A DNA stretch of 64,000 nucleotides, from positions 1 to 64,000 of the forward strand of contig CAZRTJ010000020.1 of NCBI GenBank assembly GCA_964602985.1, written 5' to 3'. The position numbers and the translations under genes were made by a program. The notes under the pieces are model-generated. The model did not search any database. It worked only from the letters and a program-made list of their open reading frames with translations, and was not told the DNA's origin. Numbering within the stretch: position 1 is the first letter of the stretch; every line of letters begins with the position of its first letter. Of this stretch, positions 33,771-43,364 are shown in pieces. This DNA comes from CAYZJB01 sp964602985. GTDB lineage: Bacteria > CLD3 > SB21.

Positions 33771-35006
33771 CTATTTTCTTGCCTTCGTGTGATTGCGTAT
33801 AAACGCCGGGATGTTCCCGTCGTCCGTACCTGTCATCTGGAACATGCCGGCCTCATCCTTTGGCGCATCATCCGCTGTCTCTTCCAGACGCGTCACGGTC
33901 GGCCGGTCCTCACGGACTTTTCGCTTTTCCTGCACGTGCTTATAATAATCGTCGGTACTCTTGAACGTTCGTCGGGTCAGCGACATCGTTTGCGTTGTGT
34001 TTTCCGATACCGGTTCTTGCGTACTCGTCACACGAGTGCGCGACGGTCGCTGACGATTCAGCCCGGCCGCGATCACCGTGACGTGAACCTCGTCCTTCAG
34101 ATTCGGATCGATGGCATAACCCCAAATCACATCGGCATCTTCCCCGGCGACCTTGGTAATCGCCTGCGAAATATTCTCGACCTCTTCCAGCGTGAAGTCC
34201 TCCGGACAAGTGAGATTGAACAGCACGCCGCTGGCCCCTTCAATGTTGACGTCTTCGAGGAGCGGACTCTGGATCGCCTGTCGAACCGCGTCTTCGCAAC
34301 GGGTTTCCCCCGAGCCAATCCCAATTCCCATGATGGCCTCTCCGGCGCCGGCCATCACCTTCTTGACATCCGCGAAGTCGACGTTGATATAGCCGGTGTT
34401 GGAAATGAGATCCGAGATTCCTTTCGTTGCGCGGTACAGCACGTCGTCTGCCTTCTTGAACGCTTGCAGAAACGGCGTGTTCTTCGGCATGATCGAGAGC
34501 AGTCGTTCATTGGGAATGACAATCAGCGTGTCGACGTTGTTCCGCAGGTCTTCGACGCCTTTGAGCGCCTGTTTCATGCGCTTCGGTTGTTCAAAGGAAA
34601 AAGGCTTGGTGACAATGCCGATGGTCAGCGCTCCGAGACCTCGGGCCACTTCCGCGATTTTCGGCGCGGCTCCCGTACCCGTCCCACCGCCCATGCCGCA
34701 GGTGACGAAGACGAGATCGCTTCCCTCGAGTGCGCTTTTGACAATATCGAGGTCCTCTTCCGCCGCCCGTCGTCCGATTTCCGGATTGGCTCCGGCTCCC
34801 AGACCGCGGGTCAGCGCTTTGCCGATCTGGATTTTGTAATTGGCGCGATTCGTTTCCAGAGCCTGCAGATCCGTATTAATCGCGACGAAATCGACGCCGG
34901 CCAGCGTGGCCTCGATCATTCCGTTGACGGCATTGCATCCTCCTCCGCCTACGCCGACGACGCGAATCTTCGCGCCGTATTCGCGTGTATCCTCATACGT
35001 GATCAT
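33771..35006 (-). CDS. ftsZ: Cell-division GTPase FtsZ
   Basis: The 411-residue product has the tubulin-type nucleotide loops IRVVGVGGGGCNAVNGM and FVTCGMGGGTGTGAAPKIAEV (the GGGTGTG signature), a T7 synergy loop (VDFADVKKVMAGAGEAIMGIG), a variable Thr/Arg-rich linker and the C-terminal peptide GNIPAFIRNHTKARK, used to bind FtsA and other partners. It polymerises into the division ring. Last gene of the dcw cluster, followed by a terminator. Confidence 0.98.
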   Translation of the reverse strand: MITYEDTREYGAKIRVVGVGGGGCNAVNGMIEATLAGVDFVAINTDLQALETNRANYKIQIGKALTRGLGAGANPEIGRRAAEEDLDIVKSALEGSDLVFVTCGMGGGTGTGAAPKIAEVARGLGALTIGIVTKPFSFEQPKRMKQALKGVEDLRNNVDTLIVIPNERLLSIMPKNTPFLQAFKKADDVLYRATKGISDLISNTGYINVDFADVKKVMAGAGEAIMGIGIGSGETRCEDAVRQAIQSPLLEDVNIEGASGVLFNLTCPEDFTLEEVENISQAITKVAGEDADVIWGYAIDPNLKDEVHVTVIAAGLNRQRPSRTRVTSTQEPVSENTTQTMSLTRRTFKSTDDYYKHVQEKRKVREDRPTVTRLEETADDAPKDEAGMFQMTGTDDGNIPAFIRNHTKARK

Positions 35007-35027
35007 ATATCCTCCCGGGTATTGGGG

Positions 35028-36320
35028 TTAAAAAAATTCCTTCGTCCATTGTTTCATTTGACGCATGATGCGTCGATAGATCAACTGATCCTCTTCGTTG
35101 TGAAGGCTGGGGTCGTCCGTCGGCGTCATGTCCGGATCATCGTCCGGCGCATCGCCGTCTTCGCCCGAATCCATCCCGCGTTCGCGCTGAATGCCGTAGT
35201 GAATCAGACCGACTCCTGTTGCATACATCGGATTGGTCGCCTGGTCCATCATCCCTCCGAACCCCTTGGGATAGCCGAGACGGACCGGTAGTTTGAAGAT
35301 CTCTCCCGCCAGCTCGACGGCGCCCGGCAACAACGATCCGCCGCCTGTGATGACGACACCGGCATTCATGACGTTTGCGTACTTGTTTCGCGTCAGACTC
35401 GCACGCACGTATTCGAAAATCTCGACCATTCGCGCTTCGATCACCTTCGCCATGTCCTTCCGCGAAACCTCGCGCGGCGCCCGCCCGCCAACCGACGGAA
35501 TTTCAATCTTCTCATCGGCCTCTACCATGCTCTGCATGGCACAGCCGAATCGTTTCTTCGCCTCCTCTGCCTTCTCGTGGGGCATGCGCAACACCACCGA
35601 GACGTCGCGCGTGACCGACTCTCCCGCAAACGTAAACATGTCCGTGACGCGAATGCTTCCGTCGAAGAACACAGCCATGTCCGTCGTTCCACCGCCGATA
35701 TCAATCAACAGCACCCCGAGCTCCTGTTCATCCCGATCCAGTACGGCAAAGCTCGACGCGAGCGGCTCGAGGACAATGTCTTTCACTTCGTATCCCGCCC
35801 GTTTGACGCATCGGAAAATATTCTGCGCCGACGCCACCGCGCCGGTCACAATGTGTACGTCGACTTCCAATCGCGTACCCGTCAGGCCCAGAGGATTGCG
35901 GATCCCTCCCTGCGCATCGACCATAAACTCCTGCGGGATCGCATGGATGATCTCCCGATCCATCGGCATGGTAATGGCCTTGGCCGCATCGATGACCCGA
36001 CGGACATCGTCTTCGGTGATCTCCTTGTCCCCCCTTCCGACCGCCACGACTCCGGTGCTGTTGATCGAGCGAATGTGATCTCCGGCGATGCCGACGTATA
36101 CTTCTCTGGTTCCCACGCCGGCCATCCGTTCGGCCTGCGCCATGGCCTTCTTGATCGACTCCACCGTGTGATCGATGTTCACCACAATGCCGCGCTTCAG
36201 GCCCACCGACGGCGTATTCCCGACACCCAGCAATTTGATTTCTTTGGCGCCGACCTCCGCGATCAATGCGGCGATCTTCGTTGTCCCGATATCCAGTCCG
36301 ACGATAATTTTCCCAGCCAT
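35028..36320 (-). CDS. ftsA: Cell-division protein FtsA
   Basis: A 430-residue actin-like ATPase. It shows phosphate-1 IIVGLDIGTTKIAALIAEVG, the SHS2-type insert (DHIRSINSTGVVAVGRGDKEITEDDVRRVIDAAKAI), phosphate-2 GVLLIDIGGGTTDMAVF and adenosine motif AGVVITGGGSLLPGAVELA. The C-terminus ends in a basic amphipathic helix (YRRIMRQMKQWTKEFF) that should bind the membrane; an unusually acidic linker rich in Asp precedes it. It tethers FtsZ to the inner membrane. It lies 21 bases before ftsZ. Confidence 0.97.
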   Translation of the reverse strand: MAGKIIVGLDIGTTKIAALIAEVGAKEIKLLGVGNTPSVGLKRGIVVNIDHTVESIKKAMAQAERMAGVGTREVYVGIAGDHIRSINSTGVVAVGRGDKEITEDDVRRVIDAAKAITMPMDREIIHAIPQEFMVDAQGGIRNPLGLTGTRLEVDVHIVTGAVASAQNIFRCVKRAGYEVKDIVLEPLASSFAVLDRDEQELGVLLIDIGGGTTDMAVFFDGSIRVTDMFTFAGESVTRDVSVVLRMPHEKAEEAKKRFGCAMQSMVEADEKIEIPSVGGRAPREVSRKDMAKVIEARMVEIFEYVRASLTRNKYANVMNAGVVITGGGSLLPGAVELAGEIFKLPVRLGYPKGFGGMMDQATNPMYATGVGLIHYGIQRERGMDSGEDGDAPDDDPDMTPTDDPSLHNEEDQLIYRRIMRQMKQWTKEFF

Positions 36321-36327
36321 AATGCCT

Positions 36328-37377
36328 CTATGCTTTTTTCTTTTCTATCGCGATCACATGGCCCTCGTATCGACAATCGATTTCCTGTACGCCGCGCAGA
36401 TCTTTCTGTCGAAACATCCGATACGCCGCGGTCAGGTACACGGCGGATCGAGCCTTCTCACGGGGATTGACACGAAGCAAAACCGGAAGACTATTCAACT
36501 GAATCAGATAGCTGTCCTTCCGAATCATGATTTCCGAAATCTCATTTCCCATGACCGGATCCACTGCCCTGGTGATTTCCAAGAATTCCAACACACCGGC
36601 GACATCGTCCTGCGGCAGGGGCTTTCCCGGAATGACAGACTGCCCCGCTCCGCTGATCACGGGCAGATTGTACACCTGATTGGGACGCAGCCGCGGGAGA
36701 ACAATTCCCTTCCGATCCACCGCATACAATTGATCCGCACTGACAAAGGCAGCGGCCTTGCGTTCGTACACGGTGATGACGATCGTGGACGGATAGGCCC
36801 GACTCACCACGACGTGTTCGAACATCGGATACTTCATCACGCGTGCCGACACTCCCTCCACGTCGACGTCGGACAAACGCACGCCGGTTTCAACTTCCGC
36901 CAATTTCAGAATATCCTCCCGCGTTGACAAAAATTGTCCGCGCACGTCGACGCTCTTCACCGTAAACAGGGGCGACTCCAGCACCCAGGACTTCCAGTTG
37001 GCCAGCAAGAGAATCACCATGATCTCGATGCCGATCAGCGTTGTTTTGAGGGCGCGACCAAACGCGGGTGATCCTGAATCTATCACGGTGGTGCCGGTGG
37101 TTTCGGTCGGAGACTGAAATCCGTCGGCAAAGTCTTTGTTGATCAACCGTCGTTCGGAGTCCTCCTTGAGCAGTTCGTTCGTTTCTTCTTCTTTGGGAGC
37201 CGATTCCTGTTGGACGATCTCTTCCGGCGTTTCTTCCCGAGTCCCGACGGGTTGTGTCTCGACACGGACGATTTCGTCTTGTTCGTTCTCATCGGATTGC
37301 AGAAAGGACGGGCGATCCAGAACCACGTCCTCGCGGAACATCGAAAATTGACTGGCTGTGACTGTCTTGCGCGTCAT
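36328..37377 (-). CDS. ftsQ: Cell-division protein FtsQ (POTRA-containing)
   Basis: The 349-residue product has a long acidic cytoplasmic N-terminus (about 110 residues rich in Glu), one membrane helix (TTLIGIEIMVILLLANW), then a POTRA domain (FTVKSVDVRGQFLSTREDILKLAEVETGVRLSDVDVEGV...) and an FtsQ beta domain. It scaffolds FtsL and FtsB at the septum. The extended N-terminus is longer than in E. coli FtsQ. The start overlaps the murB stop by four bases. Confidence 0.9.
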   Translation of the reverse strand: MTRKTVTASQFSMFREDVVLDRPSFLQSDENEQDEIVRVETQPVGTREETPEEIVQQESAPKEEETNELLKEDSERRLINKDFADGFQSPTETTGTTVIDSGSPAFGRALKTTLIGIEIMVILLLANWKSWVLESPLFTVKSVDVRGQFLSTREDILKLAEVETGVRLSDVDVEGVSARVMKYPMFEHVVVSRAYPSTIVITVYERKAAAFVSADQLYAVDRKGIVLPRLRPNQVYNLPVISGAGQSVIPGKPLPQDDVAGVLEFLEITRAVDPVMGNEISEIMIRKDSYLIQLNSLPVLLRVNPREKARSAVYLTAAYRMFRQKDLRGVQEIDCRYEGHVIAIEKKKA

Positions 37378-38306
37378 GCGAGCCCTGCTTGTTGGAGTTC
37401 ATTCGCAGAAAAACCGATCAACTGGACTTCGAGTTCAAGCGGAATGCCCGATTGCCGAACCACTTCCGCCCGTACGTGCGAGATGAGCGCCAGCACGTCC
37501 GCCGCTTTGGCTCCGCCGTTGTTGACAAAGAAATTGGCGTGCTTGTCGCTCACGGACGCGCCGCCGACGGTATATCCCTTGAGACCACACCGATCGATCA
37601 GCCTTGCCGCATGATCGCCCGGAGGATTCTTGAATACGCTCCCGGAGCTGGGGAGTTGGATCGGCTGGGTTTGCTGTCGCTTCTTCATGAACTCTTTTCT
37701 CCGGTGTGCCAGGACGACCGGATCCGCCTTCTCCAGGTGCAGCGTGGCGCCGAGAATCACATCGTCGGGAGCGTCCAGCGTCTCGACGTGTCGATACGAA
37801 TACCGAATGTCAGTCTTCGCCAGAGTCATCGTCGATCCGCGACGCAACACGGTCACGTCTTCGATCACGTCGAAAATCTCCTTGCCGTGACATCCCGCAT
37901 TCATCTTCACCGCGCCCCCGAGCGTCCCTGGAATCCCTGCAAACATTTCGATGCCGCCCAATCCCGCTTTCTCGCACTCCAGAACGAGTTTCGGCACCTG
38001 CACGCCGGCGCCCGCGCGGACGCGAAGACCGTCGACGACCACCTGTCCGCAGCAATCTTCCAGGTTGAACACCACGCCTCGAATGCCGTCGTCCGAGACA
38101 AGCACATTGCTCCCTTTGCCGATGACCTGAAACGGCGTACCGTCCGAGCGACAGATGGCCAGCGCTTTCTGCAGATCCTCCATGCGGGCCGGCCGGCAAT
38201 ACACGTCGCACGGACCACCGATTTCATACCATGTGTGTTTGTTCAGCGGCTCATTCATGCGAACATCGCCTTGGACTTGCTTTTGCAGTTCATCAAATCG
38301 TATCAC
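37374..38306 (-). CDS. murB: UDP-N-acetylenolpyruvoylglucosamine reductase
   Basis: The 310-residue product shows the FAD-binding NKHTWYEIGGPCDVYCRP and IGKGSNVLVSDDGIRGVVFNL, then EMFAGIPGTLGGAVKMNAGCHG, and SGSVFKNPPGDHAARLIDRCGLKG with the catalytic Ser. It reduces UDP-GlcNAc-enolpyruvate to UDP-MurNAc using NADPH. I place the start at the GTG overlapping the murC stop (GTGA), giving MIRFDELQKQ; an internal ATG 16 codons later is the alternative. The frame is open further upstream inside murC but without homology. Confidence 0.95.
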   Translation of the reverse strand: MIRFDELQKQVQGDVRMNEPLNKHTWYEIGGPCDVYCRPARMEDLQKALAICRSDGTPFQVIGKGSNVLVSDDGIRGVVFNLEDCCGQVVVDGLRVRAGAGVQVPKLVLECEKAGLGGIEMFAGIPGTLGGAVKMNAGCHGKEIFDVIEDVTVLRRGSTMTLAKTDIRYSYRHVETLDAPDDVILGATLHLEKADPVVLAHRRKEFMKKRQQTQPIQLPSSGSVFKNPPGDHAARLIDRCGLKGYTVGGASVSDKHANFFVNNGGAKAADVLALISHVRAEVVRQSGIPLELEVQLIGFSANELQQAGLA

Positions 38307-39673
38307 GTTAGCTTCTTCACGAGTTCGCGCCCTACGTGCGTGACGTCTCCGGCGCCCAATGTGATGACCAGGTCGCCCTCGCGCATCGATTCTTGAATCG
38401 CCGAACCGAGAGTGTCTCTTTCCGGAATCCACCGCACGTCGGCGTGATGCTTTCGAATTTCCTTCGCCAGCATCTCTCCGTCGATCCCAGGAATCGGTTT
38501 CTCACGCGCTGCATAAATCTCCGTCACCAACACCGCATCCGCATCTTCAAACGCGAGTCCAAACTCCGTCTGATAGTCCCGGGTCCGCGAATACAAGTGC
38601 GGCTGAAAGACGGCGACAATTCGTCGGTCGCTCCATCCCGCCTTTGCCGCGCGCAGCGTGGCGCGAATTTCCGTCGGATGGTGCGCGTAGTCGTCGACAA
38701 AGAGCACGCCTTGGTGCTCGCCGAGGATTTCAAAACGGCGTCCCGTACCGCGAAACGCGTCGAGGCCTGTTCGAATCTGTTCCGCATCCAAACCCATTTC
38801 CCATGCAACGGCGATCGCGGCGAGGGCGTTGGACACGTTGTGCTCTCCGACGCAATGAATGACCAACTCGCGAATGGTTGTGCCTTGCAGTTCGACGTTG
38901 AACATCATGTTCGTCGTGTCCACACGCAGATCGATCGCTCGCACATCGGCCGGACCGGTCAGAGAGTAGGTGCGAATCGGTCGACGGATATGCGGCAGCA
39001 CCGCCTGGACGCCGGTGTCCGAAGCATTCACAAAGACGCGCCCAAACGCCGACGTCTGGTTCACAAAGGTCACAAACGCCCCGTAGATGTCCTGCACGTC
39101 GTCATAGCAATCCAGATGATCGCTTTCCACGTTGTTGAGCACGGCATAGTGGGGATGCAACTCGTGGAACGAGCGGTCATACTCGTCCGCTTCCACAACG
39201 GCCCAGGCGCCGTCTCCCCATTTGGCGTTCGTCTTCATGGCGTGCAGCACACCCCCGACGAAGATCGACGGATGCAAATCGGCCGTTTCCAGAATGGTCG
39301 CGATCATGCCCGTCGTCGTGGTCTTGCCGTGGGTACCCGCAACGGCAATCGCTTGCTTGCTTCGCAGAAGATCGCCGAGCAGTTCCGCGCGTTTCACAAC
39401 GGGAATGTGTTGTTCTTTCGCCGCACGCAACTCGGGATTGTCGTCCCCGATTGCGGGCGTGTACACGACCAAGTCGCCCTGTACATTCAGGGCATCATGT
39501 CCAATCATAATCCGTACCCCCTCAGCCGCCAGATGGTCGGTTTGATCGTTGCGTCGGGCATCGGATCCGGAAATGACATATCCTTGCTGATGCAGTACCT
39601 CCGCCAGTCCGCTCATGCCGATTCCCCCGATGCCGATAAAGTGAATTCTGTGTATGGTCTTGCGTTCATTCAT
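38303..39673 (-). CDS. murC: UDP-N-acetylmuramate-L-alanine ligase
   Basis: A 456-residue Mur ligase. It opens with HRIHFIGIGGIGMSGLAEVLHQQGYVISGSD, has the ATP loop AIAVAGTHGKTTTTGMIATIL, VEADEYDRSFHELHPHYAVLNNVESDHLD, and the C-terminal DDYAHHPTEIRATL, which is characteristic of MurC. It adds L-Ala to UDP-MurNAc. Its ATG lies directly after the murG stop. Confidence 0.97.
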   Translation of the reverse strand: MNERKTIHRIHFIGIGGIGMSGLAEVLHQQGYVISGSDARRNDQTDHLAAEGVRIMIGHDALNVQGDLVVYTPAIGDDNPELRAAKEQHIPVVKRAELLGDLLRSKQAIAVAGTHGKTTTTGMIATILETADLHPSIFVGGVLHAMKTNAKWGDGAWAVVEADEYDRSFHELHPHYAVLNNVESDHLDCYDDVQDIYGAFVTFVNQTSAFGRVFVNASDTGVQAVLPHIRRPIRTYSLTGPADVRAIDLRVDTTNMMFNVELQGTTIRELVIHCVGEHNVSNALAAIAVAWEMGLDAEQIRTGLDAFRGTGRRFEILGEHQGVLFVDDYAHHPTEIRATLRAAKAGWSDRRIVAVFQPHLYSRTRDYQTEFGLAFEDADAVLVTEIYAAREKPIPGIDGEMLAKEIRKHHADVRWIPERDTLGSAIQESMREGDLVITLGAGDVTHVGRELVKKLT

Positions 39674-40771
39674 CTAATTCAGCCGTTGAAGAAGGGCGCG
39701 CACGATGGTCGCGGCCGCATCCGGTTGTCGAAGAGCAAAACTCTCTTGCGCCATGACGCGCAGTCGCTCGGGATCGTTCAGTAGTCCGACAATCGCAGGC
39801 CCGAGTGTGTGGATTTCTGAATTGCGAACCATCACCGCGGCCCCTCGCCGCACTAGAGATTGCGCGTTGAATTCCTGATGATTGTCGGCGGCATACGGAT
39901 ACGGAACCAGGATCGAGGGTTTACCCATCAGCGTGAGTTCGGACAGTGTCATGGCGCCGGCCCGGCACACGACAAGGTCCGCGCACGAATAGGCCGCGGC
40001 CATGTCTTCGACAAACGGAATGACCCGCACACCCGCGGTCGTTCCGACGCGCGCACGCATCCGGTCCAAATCCGATGGGCCCGTTTGCCACACGATCTGG
40101 GTGTGATCACTCAGGGAATTTATCGAATCGGCAATGGTTTCGTTGATGGACCGGGCGCCGAGACTGCCTCCGACGACCAGCAAAATATTTTTTGCGGGAT
40201 CCAGATTCCACTCTGCGGCGGCAGCGGCGCGATCCATGAGTTTCATGTTCGCCCGGATGGGATTTCCACTCACCGTCCACCTGGCTCGCGCACTGAGGAA
40301 CCGCGCCGCCTCCTCGTACGTCAGATGAACCTCATCGACAAACCGGGAGAGAATCTGCGTGGTACGACCCGGCCGACTGTTTTGCTCCTGGATCAACGTG
40401 GGAACCTTCCTTCTGGCCGCGACAAAAACGACCGGACCGGTCACATACCCCCCGCACCCAATGACCGCGCCCGGGGCAAATTCACGGAGCAGTTTGCGCG
40501 CTTCGGCCATCACACCCACAAGGCGGAAAGGAAGAAGTACATTTTTCAGAACGTCCATCGGAGCCCAGCCCCGTATGAAGCCGCGTGTGCGCAGGATGCG
40601 CAGGGCAAAGCCGTGGCCGACGAATACTCTTTCTTCGAGGCCGCGATCGGTTCCGACAAACAGGATTTTCGCATCTGCCCGTTGACGGCGCAGTTCCTCC
40701 CCAATCGCCAGCGCGGGAAAGATATGCCCTCCTGTTCCTCCGGCTGCTATCATCACTCGTAATTCCTTCAC
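39674..40771 (-). CDS. murG: UDP-GlcNAc:lipid I GlcNAc transferase MurG
   Basis: The 365-residue GT28 enzyme shows RVMIAAGGTGGHIFPALAIGEEL at its start, IGCGGYVTGPVVFVA, LLVVGGSLGARSINETI and VVCRAGAMTLSELTLMGKPSILVPYPYAADNHQEFNA, the UDP-GlcNAc-binding part. It converts lipid I to lipid II on the inner face of the membrane. The start is the GTG overlapping the ftsW stop (GTGA); the frame is open far upstream inside ftsW but lacks homology there. Confidence 0.97.
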   Translation of the reverse strand: MKELRVMIAAGGTGGHIFPALAIGEELRRQRADAKILFVGTDRGLEERVFVGHGFALRILRTRGFIRGWAPMDVLKNVLLPFRLVGVMAEARKLLREFAPGAVIGCGGYVTGPVVFVAARRKVPTLIQEQNSRPGRTTQILSRFVDEVHLTYEEAARFLSARARWTVSGNPIRANMKLMDRAAAAAEWNLDPAKNILLVVGGSLGARSINETIADSINSLSDHTQIVWQTGPSDLDRMRARVGTTAGVRVIPFVEDMAAAYSCADLVVCRAGAMTLSELTLMGKPSILVPYPYAADNHQEFNAQSLVRRGAAVMVRNSEIHTLGPAIVGLLNDPERLRVMAQESFALRQPDAAATIVRALLQRLN

Positions 40772-42024
40772 GACAAATCCAGGCCTACCAAACTCGGCCG
40801 TTTGGGTCGTTTTGGCTTTTTGACCGTTTGGGTCGGCGCGGGCGCCGCCGGCGCCTCCTCGTCGACGTGCAGATGATCGGTAAATGTCGCATCCGATTCG
40901 GTGGGCGTGGATGGACGCCACGCCAGTTCTTTGTCGACCGTCTGCGACGAGATATTCAACAGCACACCCACTGCGAAACATGTGAACAGCAACGACGTGC
41001 CGCCGTAACTGATGAAGGGCATGGGCAATCCCGTCGTCGGCAACAACCCCGTGGCCACCCCCGCATTGATCAGCGCGTACAACGCAATACTCGCAATAAT
41101 GCCGACCGACAAATAGAATCCATACAGGTCCGGGGCGCATCGCGCAATTCGCACGGCGCGCAGCAGAAATACCGCGAAGAGAACGATGACAAACACGGCG
41201 CCCAGCAGTCCCAACTCTTCGCCAATGATCGAATAGATGAAATCCGTAAACGGTTCGGGCAGGAACAAGAATTTCTGTTTGCCTTGTCCGACGCCGACTC
41301 CAAACACGCCGCCCTGACCGAAACTGATCAGCGACTGTCGAATCTGGTACCCGTCGCCCTGAACATCGGCCGCGGGATTCAGGAATGTCTGAAACCGCTG
41401 CCAGCGATACGAACTGGTCATCACGACGATCGCCGCCACGGGCACCATCGCCAGCGCGAGTCCCAGCATGTGTTTGATCTTCATGCCCGCGACAAACATC
41501 GTCACCAGCACAATCATCAGGATCGCCGATGCCGTGCTGAAATTGGGTTGCAGGATAATCATCCCGCACATCACCCCTGCCACGACGAGCGGCGGCATCA
41601 CACCGTTTTGAAAATCGCGAATCCGTTCGCCTTTCTTGTCCAGATAGGCCGCCACATAAAAGATGAGAGCCAACTTCGCAATCTCGGACGGTTGAATTCC
41701 AAATCCGCCAATCCCCAACCAGCGCGCCGTGCCCTTGATTCCGCCGACGCCAAGAACCACGACCAGCAATACAAACGCAACCAACACCATCAGCATCGTC
41801 TTGCTGCGGTAGCGGTGATAATCGAACTTCGCCGCAAACACCAGGATCACAAAGCCGATGACGACACGGAGCAGTTGTTGCAAGAGAAAATGCGCGCTGC
41901 TGCCGAACTTCTGCTCTGCGATCACGCTGCTGGCGCTGTACACCATCACAATCCCAAGCGTCATCAACGCCAGAACGACCAGCAGCAGGATTTTGTCGAT
42001 GGGATGTTTCTGAATCTCGTTCAC
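40768..42024 (-). CDS. ftsW: SEDS peptidoglycan polymerase FtsW
   Basis: A 418-residue protein with about ten membrane helices. The family signature GIKGTARWLGIGGFGIQPSEIAKLALIFYVA is clear, followed by LLPTTGLPMPFISYGGTSLLFTCFAVGVLLN, the conserved SEDS C-terminal motif. It polymerises septal glycan with the PBP encoded upstream. A 50-residue basic, Pro-rich cytoplasmic tail (VKKPKRPKRPSLVGLDLS) is present. It overlaps murD and murG by four bases or so. Confidence 0.97.
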   Translation of the reverse strand: MNEIQKHPIDKILLLVVLALMTLGIVMVYSASSVIAEQKFGSSAHFLLQQLLRVVIGFVILVFAAKFDYHRYRSKTMLMVLVAFVLLVVVLGVGGIKGTARWLGIGGFGIQPSEIAKLALIFYVAAYLDKKGERIRDFQNGVMPPLVVAGVMCGMIILQPNFSTASAILMIVLVTMFVAGMKIKHMLGLALAMVPVAAIVVMTSSYRWQRFQTFLNPAADVQGDGYQIRQSLISFGQGGVFGVGVGQGKQKFLFLPEPFTDFIYSIIGEELGLLGAVFVIVLFAVFLLRAVRIARCAPDLYGFYLSVGIIASIALYALINAGVATGLLPTTGLPMPFISYGGTSLLFTCFAVGVLLNISSQTVDKELAWRPSTPTESDATFTDHLHVDEEAPAAPAPTQTVKKPKRPKRPSLVGLDLS

Positions 42025-43364
42025 GTCAATTGCCGTACGATTTCTTTGAATTGATTTCCGCGATCCTCGTAGTCCCGGAACATGTCATAGCTGGCACAAG
42101 CCGGAGAAAGGAGAACGACGTTGCCGGGACCGGCTTCACGGCGTGCGGTTTCCACCGCTTCACGGAGAGATGAACACGTTTGGGTAGCGGCTTCCTTCCC
42201 GAGATCGTGTCCGATCAGGGGCGCCGCCTCGCCAATGAGCAAGATCTTCTTCACTCGCGCTCGTACCAATTCTGTGAGCGGGGTATAGGGCGCGCCTTTG
42301 TGCCTGCCCCCGGCAATCCAGTAAATGACTTTCCCGTCAAAAGCCGCCAGAGCCGTTCGCGAGGAGTCCACGTTGGTCGCTTTCGAATCGTTGTAGTACG
42401 AAACGGCGGCGAGCTCACGCACAAATTCCAGACGATGACTGACGCCTCGGAAGGAGCGCAGTGCGGACGCGATCGATACGACGGGAATGCCGGCGACGTA
42501 CGCGACTGCCGTCGCGGCCAGCGAATTGGCGACATTGTGCTGGCCTCGAATGCCGACTTCGCTCACGGGGCAGACATCGATTCGGCGCCCTTCGTCCGCC
42601 AACACGATCCGATTGGCCTCGACGAAACACCCCCGCGACAATTCGGACACCAGGCTGAATGGCATTCTCTGCGCCTGCAAACCTTCCATCAGGTCGCGTA
42701 CCCGCGTGTCGTCGTGATTGTACACGATCCAGTCTGTCGATTCCTGACGCTCGAACATTTTTCGTTTGGCCTGATAGTAGGATTGCTCACTGTCGTACCG
42801 ATCCATGTGATCCGGGGACAGATTCAGGAGCGCACCGACCCGCGGCCGAAAAGTATCCATCCCCTCCGCCTGAAAACTGCTGACCTCGACGACGACCACG
42901 TCGAAGGATTCCTCCAGATGGTCGGCCAAAGCGGACCCGATGTTCCCCGCGACCAGAACGCCTTTGCCCGAAGTCTTCATGATTTCCCCGATCAAGGTCG
43001 TTGTGGTGGTCTTGCCGTTTGTCCCCGTTACCGCCACGATGGGCGCTTTGACAAACCAGGACGCGAATTCAAGCTCGCTGTAGATGGGGATGCGCTTGTC
43101 TGCGATTTTCGCAAAGATTTCGTGCGTTCTCGGCACCCCCGGACTGATCACCACCATATCGGTCTGCAGAATTCTTTCCGAATGCTGACCGAATTCGCAT
43201 TCCACATCGAGACTGCGCAGTTCGGCGATTTCTTTTTGTCGATGTTCGGCCGCGGCCAGGTCGCTGACAAATACGTCGGCGCCGAGCCGTTTCGCTGTCT
43301 TGGCTGCTGCCATGCCGCTACGACCCGATCCGATAATGGTAATTCGTTTATTCGCTCGCATCAC
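42021..43364 (-). CDS. murD: UDP-N-acetylmuramoylalanine-D-glutamate ligase
   Basis: The 447-residue Mur ligase starts with KRITIIGSGRSGMAAAKTAKRLGADVFVSD, has VISPGVPRTHE, the ATP loop PIVAVTGTNGKTTTTTLIGEIM, and LNLSPDHMDRY. VSYYNDSKATNVDSSRTALAAF marks the C-terminal domain. It adds D-Glu to UDP-MurNAc-L-Ala. It overlaps mraY and ftsW by four bases. Confidence 0.97.
   Translation of the reverse strand: MMRANKRITIIGSGRSGMAAAKTAKRLGADVFVSDLAAAEHRQKEIAELRSLDVECEFGQHSERILQTDMVVISPGVPRTHEIFAKIADKRIPIYSELEFASWFVKAPIVAVTGTNGKTTTTTLIGEIMKTSGKGVLVAGNIGSALADHLEESFDVVVVEVSSFQAEGMDTFRPRVGALLNLSPDHMDRYDSEQSYYQAKRKMFERQESTDWIVYNHDDTRVRDLMEGLQAQRMPFSLVSELSRGCFVEANRIVLADEGRRIDVCPVSEVGIRGQHNVANSLAATAVAYVAGIPVVSIASALRSFRGVSHRLEFVRELAAVSYYNDSKATNVDSSRTALAAFDGKVIYWIAGGRHKGAPYTPLTELVRARVKKILLIGEAAPLIGHDLGKEAATQTCSSLREAVETARREAGPGNVVLLSPACASYDMFRDYEDRGNQFKEIVRQLT

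Noticed and set aside
33789..35291. 500-codon + strand open frame opposite ftsZ and the end of ftsA
   Set aside because: Antisense shadow of ftsZ; no recognisable protein.
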